DNA from: JAJFUB01 sp964622325
GTDB lineage: Bacteria; Armatimonadota; Zipacnadia; Zipacnadales; UBA11051
Length of the DNA: 64,000 nucleotides
Assembly: GCA_964622325.1 (NCBI GenBank)
Contig: CAZUOJ010000004.1
Span: forward strand, 1 to 64,000
Direction: 5' to 3'
This document shows positions 54,145 to 62,398 of this stretch, one piece after another. Position numbers and translations under genes: made by a program. A model generated the notes under the pieces. The model was not told the origin of the DNA. It made no database searches and saw only the letters and a program-made list of their open reading frames with translations. Position 1 is the stretch's first letter. Each line of letters starts with the position of its first letter.

Positions 54145-55155
54145 ATGGCTCTCAATCCCGAAATGCCGTCAGGGCAGAAAAAGACGGCGCAGACATCTCG
54201 CTTGCCCGAGCTTATCTCTGGAGCGCGCACGCCATTAGACATCTTATGCGCTTTGGCGGAGGATGGCATTGCCTGCGGCTTCAATTTGTGGGCCATGGCA
54301 ACCGTATGGCAGGATATTCCCACAATCACTCTGTGTTCCATTCCCCCACTTTCTCCGACGAAAGCTATGGAACAGCTTTCCCATTTTGTTGCCACAGCTG
54401 CGGAAATGGATTGTGAAGGGGATTTATTAATGCCCGATTGGTCCGTGGCGCGCCAGCAAGTCATATGCCTGCGGCCTCATTTGCCGCCCCTTCGGGAGGG
54501 ATGCTTGCAATATCGGGACACGCATGTATATACAGGGGAGCCGACAGGCGTTATTCTCCGCACGGCTGTGCTCGGGCCTTACAGCGATTCCTCAACAGAG
54601 CCTGTCTGGAGTCGTTTGCCGCTCATGATCCAATATATCACGCCGACATTGCGCGCCTTACGGCTATCGGCCGCAGATACAGCACGCGGCATGATCGATG
54701 TGGAAAGCGGCGTGTACAGCTGGGCGTATTTTATGGATGCAGTGGAGCGGGAAATGGAGCGGGCGCGCCGCACAAATGCCGAATTGTCTTTGGCTGTGCT
54801 GGAGCTTAAGCCTTTGAAAATTTTGGGCGACATTCCCGCGGAAATACAGCGGCGAATTGGCGAGCATGTTGTCAGCAGCGTGCGGAAGACAGATATTGTT
54901 GGACGGCTCGGGCGTAATACATTTGCCATTTTCTTTTCCGGCACAGGGCCGCGTTCCGCTTTGATTGGCGCTAGCCGAATTGCCGACGCGCTCAAGGCAG
55001 ATGAAGCGCTACGTGGCTTAATTTCCTTTAGCCTGGGCGTAAGCGGCTGGGATGGCATGGGGAGTGCCGATGTGCCGACCCTGCTCGCACAGGCCAGCGA
55101 AGCAGCCGCCGAAGCCGCCCTTGTCTCGCCAGGCAGCGCGTTCGTGTACATTTAA
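54145..55155 (+). CDS. GAF-like sensory protein with degenerate GGDEF domain
   Basis: A 336-residue soluble protein. The first 160 residues look like a GAF-type sensory fold. The C-terminal 165 residues follow the diguanylate cyclase fold: DVESGVYSWAYFMDAVEREMERARR, here DVESGVYSWAYFMDAV, then LSLAVLELKPL, and DIVGRLGRNTFAIFFSGT. At the active loop GGDEF is replaced by GRNTF, so catalytic activity is very unlikely; it may bind GTP/c-di-GMP or partners. GAGG upstream of the ATG supports the start. Confidence 0.78.
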   Translation: MALNPEMPSGQKKTAQTSRLPELISGARTPLDILCALAEDGIACGFNLWAMATVWQDIPTITLCSIPPLSPTKAMEQLSHFVATAAEMDCEGDLLMPDWSVARQQVICLRPHLPPLREGCLQYRDTHVYTGEPTGVILRTAVLGPYSDSSTEPVWSRLPLMIQYITPTLRALRLSAADTARGMIDVESGVYSWAYFMDAVEREMERARRTNAELSLAVLELKPLKILGDIPAEIQRRIGEHVVSSVRKTDIVGRLGRNTFAIFFSGTGPRSALIGASRIADALKADEALRGLISFSLGVSGWDGMGSADVPTLLAQASEAAAEAALVSPGSAFVYI

Positions 55156-55253
55156 TTTCTTCTGGGCCCCAAAATATCTCGGCAATTTATCGCGGGAAAG
55201 CCAGCCTCTGCACAATTGGATATCGAAAAACAAAAGAAGCTGAATAAGAAAAT

Positions 55254-55291
55254 GGGGGCGGAGAATACAGACTCTCCGCCCCCCGTGCGTT
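55254..55291. terminator. Bidirectional terminator between the GGDEF-like gene and the prepilin gene
   Basis: GGGGGCGGAGA (55254-55264) pairs perfectly with TCTCCGCCCCC (55273-55283) around 8 bases. On the minus strand the stem is followed by ATTTTCTTATTC, serving the prepilin gene; on the plus strand by GTGCGTTTT. Confidence 0.65.
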
Positions 55292-55393
55292 TTCCCTTGA
55301 AAGGAGGCTCGTTTTTGCTTTTTAGTTTTATTCGCGTAGCTTCAGCTTTCGGCCACAATGTTTACGGCAAACTGGCGATATCATATTTTTGTG

Positions 55394-56014
55394 TTAATCA
55401 TAAATCCAGCGTCCTGTATTATGCATTCCGGGAAGCGGCGGCTGGACTGTGGCTTCCCATTTCAGCCATTTGGCATGGCCATCCGCAAAGCCGTAATTAG
55501 CGCCGCCATTATGAATATCCGTCGCAATCAAATTCTGGAAATAAGAATATTGGCTCAAATCATTCCAGGAAGTGCCATCATCAGGCCAGGGATGATAGCC
55601 TTCATACATTGCCCCCGGCTTGCGGATGGCGATAGCAATTTGTTCAGCTGGCTTTTCAAAGATGGACATGGCAGCGCCATGCGCGAACAGGCCGTTGAGC
55701 AGATAATCCGTCCGCGGCTCGCTGGCCGAAGCTCGATAAGCCGGACAACGGAAAATCTGGGCATTTTTGACATACGCCTGGAGGGGCTCCCACCAGCTGT
55801 AGCCTGCCGCATGGCTCACAACAGGATAACATTCATCATTGTCCTGAGCATACATCATTAACGCCAGGCTGATTTGTTTGACATTGCTCAAACAGGCTGT
55901 CTGGCGGGCTTTCGCCCGGGCACGGGCAAACACGGGGAACAAAATCGCCGCCAGAATAGCAATAATCGCAATGACAACTAGCAATTCAATTAATGTAAAG
56001 CCGCGCGAACGCAT
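55394..56014 (-). CDS. Type IV prepilin/pseudopilin-like protein (N-methylation motif, H-X9-DG C-terminus)
   Basis: A 206-residue protein. The prepilin peptidase site RSRG|FTLIELLVV (cut after Gly5, Glu at +5) starts a long hydrophobic helix. LSNVKQISLALMMYAQDNDE follows, typical of planctomycete- and Armatimonadota-type DUF1559-like prepilins. FADGHAKWLKW near the C-terminus matches the DG-type ending. Family members are exported and assembled as pseudopilins or act as surface proteins. AGGAGG upstream of the ATG supports the start. No other pilus gene is close. Confidence 0.9.
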   Translation of the reverse strand: MRSRGFTLIELLVVIAIIAILAAILFPVFARARAKARQTACLSNVKQISLALMMYAQDNDECYPVVSHAAGYSWWEPLQAYVKNAQIFRCPAYRASASEPRTDYLLNGLFAHGAAMSIFEKPAEQIAIAIRKPGAMYEGYHPWPDDGTSWNDLSQYSYFQNLIATDIHNGGANYGFADGHAKWLKWEATVQPPLPGMHNTGRWIYD

Positions 56015-56101
56015 GGCAATTTTCCTCCTGTGCGCAGAAGATAACTGCTGACACAGCCTAACGCTGTGCCGAATAGATGCTTTGCAAAAAAGAGATGGGG
56101 C

Positions 56102-56386
56102 TTAGCTGTGAGGCAGAACAGGAGGCGCCCGCGCAGCGAAAGGAGAGAAACTGATTAGTGAAGGAAATAAAGGAGTTGAAAGCTTAATGGACTCCGGCTG
56201 CACAGGAGCCGGCAATAAGGCGAGGAGCGCTGGCAAAAAGGCGACAGAAGAAGCTAAAAGCAAACAAGCCGTACAATCCCGATCGCTTTTGGCGAAGGCG
56301 TGACGATGCCATATTTGGCCGGCTAGCCCAACAGCCAAAACGATCAGCAACGCCCATAAGCTAATAGGCGAGCGATAACGGCTCAC
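56102..56386 (-). CDS. Small membrane/exported protein of unknown function
   Basis: A 94-residue protein starting at a GTG (56384-56386) with GAGGAGGAG upstream. It has two hydrophobic segments, about 10-24 and 42-60, joined by HRHAFAKSDRDCTACLL, which contains a His-X-His and a CXXC pair that could bind metal. The tail is Pro/Ser-rich. It loosely resembles short DUF2946-like proteins, but I cannot place it. It is next to the prepilin gene on the same strand. Confidence 0.5.
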   Translation of the reverse strand: MSRYRSPISLWALLIVLAVGLAGQIWHRHAFAKSDRDCTACLLLASSVAFLPALLALLPAPVQPESIKLSTPLFPSLISFSPFAARAPPVLPHS

Positions 56387-56430
56387 AATCTCCTCCTCGC
56401 TTGCAAAAACACTTTTTACAGCTTAAGATG

Positions 56431-56459
56431 TTCCCAACGAAGGCTGCATTGCCTATAAT
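56431..56459 (+). promoter_or_regulatory. Candidate promoter of the GH172-like gene
   Basis: TTCCCA (56431-56436) and a perfect TATAAT (56454-56459) with 17-base spacing; the leader would be about 25 bases before the ATG at 56491. Confidence 0.5.
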
Positions 56460-56490
56460 GAATATCGTTATTCCCATAAAAGAGGTGCAT

Positions 56491-58095
56491 ATGTATTCCC
56501 GTCGTTGGCGTATCGTTCTTTTATTATGCTTTGCATTATCTTGTATTTATATTTTGCCCATTTGGGGAGAAGATTATTCCTGGCTCGCGATTGAAAATCT
56601 GCCGAAGCCTCTCCAGGCGCCGCTGAAGCTTTTGGGGACGACAGCTCTGTCAGGCCCGGGACGGGATTATTATAGCCTGCCCCCTGGCAAAGCGGCTGTG
56701 ATAGGCACAATCTCGGGCCCGGCGATTATTTATCGTATATGGTCCACATCCAGCGATATGGCGCAGACATCCCTGGATATGATTGTGGATGGCAAACGAG
56801 TCCCGCTGTATGCCCATGGATGTTTGCCCCGAAACATAGCCCCTGAAGATCCCCTGCAGGGAATGGACAAACAGGCTTATTGGTCGTATGCGCCTGTTAT
56901 TGTCAAAAAGCAAGCTCTCTTCAAAGCCCACAATCATCAAAAGACAGCCCCGGAGCCAATGCGCTTTTATTTACAAGTGGGCTATCGCGCTGTGTCCGCG
57001 GCCGAATTGAGGGAAGCCGCTCGCTGGAATCTTAAAGACATACGAAAAATGCTGCAGAAGCTCAAGGAGTCGCAAGACATATTCTCCCCTCTCCCCTCAA
57101 TCGAGCTTGAAGTGCCTGCAGGCCAGACAGTGCCTGTGCCTGTCACAGGCCCCGCTTTGATCCTCAATATGGATATCAGCCCAGCTGGCGGCTCCGCCGC
57201 TATTGAAGCGGCCTGGCCGGCCGAGGAACAATTGCGCCGACTGCGGCTGCAAATCATCTGTGATGGCCTGAAAACAGTGGATGTGCCCTTGTTTGGGCTT
57301 GTCGGACATAGCCTCCAGCCTCGCGCCAGCGCCGGATTAGCCATACATGACTCGCATATAATTTTGCGTTTCCCTATGCCTATAGCGCAAAATATGAGCC
57401 TGGCCTTTTTTTCCTCAGGCGCCTCGAATGTAAACGCACTGCGCGTACGGCTGCACAGCCAGCCGCTCTCAAAGGCCCCGCGTTATCGTTTCTGCGCCCA
57501 ATTTTTTTCGCAGATTTCCGTTTTAGATCAGCCTCTGACATTGCTGAATGTGGCAGGCGAAGGCTTATTTGTGGGGACACATTTGAGCGTGAATGGGCAG
57601 GAACGCAAGACTTTTGCCTTCCTGGAGGGCAATGAACAGATTTACATTGATGGCGAGGCAAAGCCGACGCTGGAGGGCACGGGCACGGAGGATTATTTTA
57701 ACGGCGCCTGGTATTTTGAGGCTGGCGAACGCATACATTTATTTCACGGCGTTACATTTAAGCAAGATCGAGAGCCGCCGATTGTCGATTGTTATCGCTA
57801 TTTGATTTCTGATTGTATTCCCTTTAAAAAGGGCTTTCGTTTCGATTTGCAGCACGGCAGTCGCAACAAAGCCGCGGGCGTATTGTATGAAGGCGTAATG
57901 TTTTGGTATCAGGCGCCCCCGATTAATGTGGCAGAGCCTGTATTTGCCTCTGCAGGCCAATCCGGGCCTCCGGCGTCAGTCCCCTCGAATATGGCCGACT
58001 CCAGCAATTATGCTATTCGGCTTGTCGGCTTTATTGTGGCGCTGGGGATTGTGGCTTTCTTATCCTGGGCGCTCTTGCTCCGCAAAAAGACATAA
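56491..58095 (+). CDS. Membrane-anchored GH172-like glycoside hydrolase (DUF2961)
   Basis: About 534 residues. Signal peptide/anchor (IVLLLCFALSCIYILPIWG), then a DUF2961 jelly-roll domain: YSLPPGKAAVIGTISGPAII, WSTSSDMAQTSLDMIVDGKR, and the marker LEGTGTEDYFNGAWYF at about 390, which carries a catalytic-type Glu and Asp. GH172 enzymes act on fructofuranosyl or arabinofuranosyl linkages. A C-terminal membrane helix (LVGFIVALGIVAFLSWALLL) with a Arg-Lys-Lys end anchors it. AGAGG upstream of the ATG at 56491 fixes the start. Confidence 0.87.
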   Translation: MYSRRWRIVLLLCFALSCIYILPIWGEDYSWLAIENLPKPLQAPLKLLGTTALSGPGRDYYSLPPGKAAVIGTISGPAIIYRIWSTSSDMAQTSLDMIVDGKRVPLYAHGCLPRNIAPEDPLQGMDKQAYWSYAPVIVKKQALFKAHNHQKTAPEPMRFYLQVGYRAVSAAELREAARWNLKDIRKMLQKLKESQDIFSPLPSIELEVPAGQTVPVPVTGPALILNMDISPAGGSAAIEAAWPAEEQLRRLRLQIICDGLKTVDVPLFGLVGHSLQPRASAGLAIHDSHIILRFPMPIAQNMSLAFFSSGASNVNALRVRLHSQPLSKAPRYRFCAQFFSQISVLDQPLTLLNVAGEGLFVGTHLSVNGQERKTFAFLEGNEQIYIDGEAKPTLEGTGTEDYFNGAWYFEAGERIHLFHGVTFKQDREPPIVDCYRYLISDCIPFKKGFRFDLQHGSRNKAAGVLYEGVMFWYQAPPINVAEPVFASAGQSGPPASVPSNMADSSNYAIRLVGFIVALGIVAFLSWALLLRKKT

Positions 58096-58220
58096 CACAG
58101 AGTCCTGATAAAAGCTGTTCAGGCTGTATCGGCCCTTTTGCTCCAGCCCCACCCCAGAGGAGGCTGGAAGATAATCCTTTATTCAACAGAATGGGCTTTG
58201 CAGTGTTCGCCCCGGGCTCC

Positions 58221-58910
58221 TTAATAATATCGCACATTCAGTATCCGTGGGCGCGGCGGCAGTCGCCGCTTGAGGACAAAACGCTTCACAAGCACCAATC
58301 CCGCTATAAAGCCGCCGATATGCGCCCAGAAAGCCACGCCGCCTTGCGATAATCCTATTGTCCCCAGCCCTAACAGGAGCTGATACACGAACCACAAGCC
58401 CAAAAATACAAACGCCGGAATGTCCACAAGCGTGAGAAAAAAGAATATCGGCACAAGCGCCCGGATTGTCGCCCCCTGGAACAGGACAAAATAAGCGCCC
58501 AGCACGCCGGCAATGGCTCCGCTCGCGCCGACAACAGGCACAGGCGAGAAAAAAGAAATTATGCCGTGCGTGAGCGCGGCGATGAGGCCGCAGAGCAAAT
58601 AAAAAATGAGATAGCGCACATGCCCCATCCGATCCTCGACATTATCGCCAAAAATCCATAAAAACAGCATATTGCCCCCCAAATGCAGCAGGCTGCCATG
58701 CATAAACATCGATGTGAATAGCGTGAGAAGCACAAAGCTGTAGGGGATGTCTGGCGGAGGACTCAGCAAATAAGCCGGCCGCAGCATAAACTCTTCTAAA
58801 TGTCCGGGCGTCGCGCCCTGCACCAGATATATTAAAATGCATGTGGCGATAATCAAATAATTGACGACTGGCGGCCGGGAGGATGGGATATTGTCGTGCA
58901 AAGGAATCAT
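58221..58910 (-). CDS. Rhomboid-family intramembrane serine protease
   Basis: About 229 residues with six to seven membrane helices. The catalytic Ser130 is in VVGASGAIAG and His197 in FWAHIGGFIAG; His76 and Asn80 of MHGSLLHLGGN fill the oxyanion-side positions of the GlpG fold. A short basic tail follows. The start at 58910 is chosen because a promoter (58921-58949) lies inside the longer frame; transcription would start only about 4 bases before this ATG, so the mRNA is probably leaderless and has no Shine-Dalgarno site. It cleaves membrane proteins; substrates unknown. Confidence 0.9.
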   Translation of the reverse strand: MIPLHDNIPSSRPPVVNYLIIATCILIYLVQGATPGHLEEFMLRPAYLLSPPPDIPYSFVLLTLFTSMFMHGSLLHLGGNMLFLWIFGDNVEDRMGHVRYLIFYLLCGLIAALTHGIISFFSPVPVVGASGAIAGVLGAYFVLFQGATIRALVPIFFFLTLVDIPAFVFLGLWFVYQLLLGLGTIGLSQGGVAFWAHIGGFIAGLVLVKRFVLKRRLPPRPRILNVRYY

Positions 58911-58920
58911 GGCAACTGTT

Positions 58921-58949
58921 ATGCTAGGGCAATTCACGCTGTATGTCAA
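58921..58949 (-). promoter_or_regulatory. Promoter of the rhomboid gene
   Basis: On the minus strand a perfect TTGACA (plus 58944-58949) and TAGCAT (plus 58921-58926) with 17-base spacing, ending 10 bases before the ATG at 58910. Confidence 0.6.
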
Positions 58950-59066
58950 GTTTTTTGCGCCAGGGGGGGCATTAATCCGGCTTGGGAATAGCTCGCGTGC
59001 TGCCGCAAGCACAAAATGCCCTCAAGCCGAAATTTAATAGCGATGCGTCAAAGAGGCCGCTCCAAA

Positions 59067-59102
59067 ATAGCAGGCGAGCCATATGCCAGGCTCGCCTGCT
59101 AT
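59067..59102 (-). terminator. Terminator after groEL
   Basis: A perfect 14-bp stem (ATAGCAGGCGAGCC at 59067-59080 with 59089-59102), 8-base loop, followed by TTTT on the minus strand. Confidence 0.75.
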
Positions 59103-59127
59103 GAAGCATTTTTAGTTAGTCTTTATG

Positions 59128-60750
59128 TTACATTCCGCCTGCCGCCGCGCCCTTCTTTTCCTTCTCCTTTTCTTCCGGAATTTCCGCCAGGGCGCTTTCT
59201 GTCGTCAGTAGCATTCCGGCCACGCTCGCGGCATTCTCCAGCGCCGAGCGCGTGACTTTGAGCGGATCGGTAATGCCGGCTTTAATCATATTCACATATT
59301 CGCCCGTGCGCACATCAAAGCCGTAATGCTTCTTCTTGGAGTTGGCCACTTCGCGGGCGACAATGTTGCCTTCATAGCCGGCATTGGCGGCGATTTGCTT
59401 GAGCGGCTCGGCGAGCGCTTTGCGGACGATTTCAATGCCAATGGCAATGTCCTCATCCTCTGTTTCCAGATTGTCCAGCGCCGCCGCCGCATGCACGAGC
59501 GCGGCGCCGCCGCCGGCGACGATGCCTTCGGCCACGGCAGCGCGCGTGGCGTTCAGCGCGTCCTCGAAGCGATGCTTGCGCTCCTTAAGCTCCGTCTCTG
59601 TGGCGGCGCCTACTTCAATCACAGCCACGCCGCCCGCTAATTTCGCCAGCCGCTCCTCCAGCTTCTCCCGATCGTAATCGCTATCTGTCTCCTCAATCTG
59701 GCGGCGAATTTGTTCAATGCGGGCTTTGATGGCCTCTTCCTTGCCGGCGCCCTCCACAATCGTCGTATCATCCTTTGTGACTGTGACGCGCTTGGCGCGG
59801 CCCAGCATATCCAGAGTCACATTCTCCAGCTTGATGCCAAGATCTTCGGACAGGAAAGTGCCGGCTGTCAGAATGGCAATGTCTTCCAGCATCGCCTTGC
59901 GCCGATCGCCAAAGCCCGGGGCTTTCACGGCGCAGGCGCTCAGGATGCCGCGCAGCCGATTCACGACGAGCGTGGCCAGAGCCTCGCCTTCCACATCTTC
60001 CGCCACAATCAACAAGGGCTTGCCCGCCTGGACAATCTGCTCCAAAAGCGGGACAATATCCGCCGCCGAACTGATTTTCTTTTCATACAAAAGGATATAC
60101 GGCTCCTCCAGCACACACGCCATCGACTCCCGATCATTGATGAAATACGGCGACAGATAGCCCTTGTCAAACTGCATGCCTTCGACAAGCTTCAGATTCG
60201 TCTCTGTAGATTTGGACTCTTCTACCGTGATGACGCCATCCTTGCCGACTTCGCTCATCGCCTCGGCGACAATCTCCCCGATTGTCTCGGAATTGCCGGC
60301 GATGGAAGCGACATTGCGCATTTCCTCTTCTGTGCTCACGGGAATAGCGGCTTCGCGCAAAGCCTCGACGACCGCTTTGACCGCCTTGTCAATGCCGCGC
60401 TTAATCATCATCGGATTGGCGCCGGCCGCGACGGCCTTGAGGCCCTCGCGGATCATCGCCTGCGCCAGCACAGTCGCTGTTGTCGTGCCATCGCCCGCCA
60501 CATCGTTTGTCTTGGAGGCGGCTTCCTTCAAAAGCTGCGCCCCCATATTCTCAAAATGATCCTCCAGCTCAATTTCCTTGGCGACAGTCACGCCATCTTT
60601 TGTAATCACAGGAGAACCGTATTTCTTGTCCAGAAGGACATTGCGCCCGGCAGGCCCTAATGTGACTTTCACGGCCTCCGCCACCAGATTGGCGCCGCGT
60701 TCCAGCGCCGCCCGGGCCTCCTCAGCATACAAAATGTTCTTGGCAGCCAT
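59128..60750 (-). CDS. groEL: Chaperonin GroEL (60 kDa)
   Basis: A 540-residue chaperonin subunit. Diagnostic pieces: AKNILYAEEARAALERG, VTLGPAGRNVLLDKKYGSP, ITKDGVTVAKEIEL, NDVAGDGTTTATVLAQAMI with the catalytic Asp residues, and the C-terminal GGM end. The ring folds cytosolic proteins with GroES and ATP. It lies 130 bases downstream of groES on the same strand; the operon has a CIRCE element at its head. Confidence 0.98.
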   Translation of the reverse strand: MAAKNILYAEEARAALERGANLVAEAVKVTLGPAGRNVLLDKKYGSPVITKDGVTVAKEIELEDHFENMGAQLLKEAASKTNDVAGDGTTTATVLAQAMIREGLKAVAAGANPMMIKRGIDKAVKAVVEALREAAIPVSTEEEMRNVASIAGNSETIGEIVAEAMSEVGKDGVITVEESKSTETNLKLVEGMQFDKGYLSPYFINDRESMACVLEEPYILLYEKKISSAADIVPLLEQIVQAGKPLLIVAEDVEGEALATLVVNRLRGILSACAVKAPGFGDRRKAMLEDIAILTAGTFLSEDLGIKLENVTLDMLGRAKRVTVTKDDTTIVEGAGKEEAIKARIEQIRRQIEETDSDYDREKLEERLAKLAGGVAVIEVGAATETELKERKHRFEDALNATRAAVAEGIVAGGGAALVHAAAALDNLETEDEDIAIGIEIVRKALAEPLKQIAANAGYEGNIVAREVANSKKKHYGFDVRTGEYVNMIKAGITDPLKVTRSALENAASVAGMLLTTESALAEIPEEKEKEKKGAAAGGM

Positions 60751-60880
60751 ATCTATCCCTTCCTTTTCTTTGTATTCTCTGTAGCAAAAATCAGGGAGTT
60801 ACGCTCCCGTCTCCTGAAACAAACTTTTAACTCCAGCGATGTGGATCTTGGCGTATCTGAATTGTGGCCTGCAATCTCAA

Positions 60881-61204
60881 CTATTTTTTGCACTTTTTGC
60901 TTTCTTTTTTCTCTTCTTTATCTTCCACTAATTTGGCATACACCTGATCCGCTTCCAAAAGCAGATATTCTTCTCCCGCGTCCGTCACTTCGCGCCCGCC
61001 ATATTTGGCGAACACTACGCGATCGCCGATCTGCACATCCAGAGGCTGTGTGGAGCCATCCTCCAGCCGATATTCCCCCACTGCCACTACCGTCCCCCAC
61101 TGGGGCTTTTCGCGGGCTGTTTCCGGCAATACAATGCCGCCCTGTGTTGTTTCCGCCTCATCCGGCTTGACAAGCACGCGTGCGCCCAAAACTTTCAATG
61201 CCAC
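60881..61204 (-). CDS. groES: Co-chaperonin GroES (10 kDa)
   Basis: A 107-residue GroES: LGARVLVKPDEAETTQGGIV with the mobile loop, GDRVVFAKYGGREV and EYLLLEADQVYAKL. A Lys/Glu-rich extension of about 15 residues (EDKEEKKESKKCKK) lengthens the usual C-terminus. GGGAGG lies upstream of the ATG. It caps the GroEL ring. Confidence 0.97.
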   Translation of the reverse strand: MALKVLGARVLVKPDEAETTQGGIVLPETAREKPQWGTVVAVGEYRLEDGSTQPLDVQIGDRVVFAKYGGREVTDAGEEYLLLEADQVYAKLVEDKEEKKESKKCKK

Positions 61205-61301
61205 TTCCGATTCCTCCCTTCAGTCCTTGATGGCTATCCTGAAGCCCTGGCGTCACAGGATAGACGCTTCAGGCAAAATAAACTTCGCTCAGGACGATTC
61301 T

Positions 61302-61330
61302 AATATAGCGCATATATTTAATTTTGGCAA
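61302..61330 (-). promoter_or_regulatory. Promoter of groES-groEL
   Basis: On the minus strand TTGCCA (plus 61325-61330) and TATATT (plus 61302-61307) with 17-base spacing, directly downstream of the CIRCE element. A second possible set (TTAGCA, 18 bases, TAAAAT) overlaps the CIRCE itself. Confidence 0.5.
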
Positions 61331-61337
61331 GAGGATT

Positions 61338-61364
61338 TTAGCACTCTTAAGGCGAGAGTGCTAA
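61338..61364 (-). promoter_or_regulatory. CIRCE operator (HrcA binding site)
   Basis: TTAGCACTC, nine-base spacer, GAGTGCTAA: a perfect match to the CIRCE consensus. The heat-shock repressor HrcA binds this site in many bacteria to control groESL. Confidence 0.95.
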
Positions 61365-61438
61365 TTTTTCTTGCAGCTTTTCCAGCGGGCTGATTCTGCC
61401 GCGCAGATGCGCTTTTCAGCTTCGAACGCAGTGAGAGC

Positions 61439-62074
61439 TTATGGCCCATAATCGCAGGCGCCGTTGGCGGCTTTTTCGCCAGAGGCGCGGGGCAAGCCCC
61501 AATGAAAGTGCAGGCTGAGCAGCCGCAAGAGGATGACGAGGCTGAGCGCCACGGGCTGGCTGATGGCGGCCGGAACCTGCAGATGATGCAGCAGCCATAA
61601 ACAGGTCGCGCCGACAATGCAGGCCGAGGCATAGATTTCGCGGCACAGAACGACAGGCACATCCCGCGCCAGCACATCGCGAATCACGCCGCCGCCGATG
61701 CCTGTCAGTGTGGCTAATACAACGGTGGCGACGCCGCCCAGGCCCGCTTCCAGCGCCCGGCTGCCGCCGATGATTGTAAACGCTCCCAGGCCTATCGCAT
61801 CAAAAACAAGCAGCAGCGTTTCGCCTTTGACGAAAAGCTGATACAGGACAAACACGCCCAAGGCGGCGAGCGAAAGCAGAATATAGGTGGAGTCGCGAAA
61901 CCAGAACGGCTGGCGGCCCAGCATCATATCACGCAGGGTCCCGCCGCCGATGGCCGTCACTACCGCCAGTACTGCCAGGCCGAATAAATCCATCCCTTTG
62001 CGGGCGGCTTTCAGGGCGCCCGAAACGGCAAAAGCAAATGTGCCCACATAATCCAGAATTTGCAAAAAGGACAT
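61439..62074 (-). CDS. Trimeric intracellular cation (TRIC) channel family protein (UPF0126)
   Basis: A 211-residue protein with seven predicted membrane helices made of two homologous halves. Each half has a Gly-rich GG(T/V)(L/I)RD motif: AIGGGTLRDMMLGR and GIGGGVIRDVLAR. TRIC family members are monovalent cation channels. It lies upstream of the groES promoter on the same strand, but the CIRCE element and promoter between suggest separate transcription. Confidence 0.9.
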   Translation of the reverse strand: MSFLQILDYVGTFAFAVSGALKAARKGMDLFGLAVLAVVTAIGGGTLRDMMLGRQPFWFRDSTYILLSLAALGVFVLYQLFVKGETLLLVFDAIGLGAFTIIGGSRALEAGLGGVATVVLATLTGIGGGVIRDVLARDVPVVLCREIYASACIVGATCLWLLHHLQVPAAISQPVALSLVILLRLLSLHFHWGLPRASGEKAANGACDYGP

Positions 62075-62398
62075 CGCTGATTTCCCCTGGGCTCTGGACC
62101 GATAATTTCTCGCTTCTTTGGCGCGGGCAAAAATGGCTCAGGAAGCATAATAGGCCAAATGCCCTCATAAAGCAAGGCAGCGAAGGCGGCGCAGCTTAAG
62201 GCTTTGCGGCTGATAAAACTGATAAAAATAGCTTCTGCGCAGCCAGATGAGGGAGCAATGCCGCCTGAAGAGATGTAGCCTGGAAGATGAAGATGGGGGG
62301 ATGAGAAACGCGCGGGGAGAGCCGCTTTATGGGGCTCTCCCCGGCACTCAATTCATGTGCAGCCGCCCCTTGTCCAGGCGTGCGGCGCTAGTCGCTAT
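62075..62398. other. Intergenic region with a terminator-like hairpin
   Basis: This 324-base gap holds no supportable gene. GGGGAGAGCC (62314-62323) and GGCTCTCCCC (62333-62342) form a perfect 10-bp stem about 55 bases past the lipoprotein stop, with only a short T stretch on the minus strand; it probably ends that gene's transcript. Confidence 0.5.

Noticed and set aside
59710..60660. Long open frame (316 residues) opposite groEL
   Set aside because: It lies antisense inside a certain groEL gene, has no ribosome site and its composition reflects groEL codon use.
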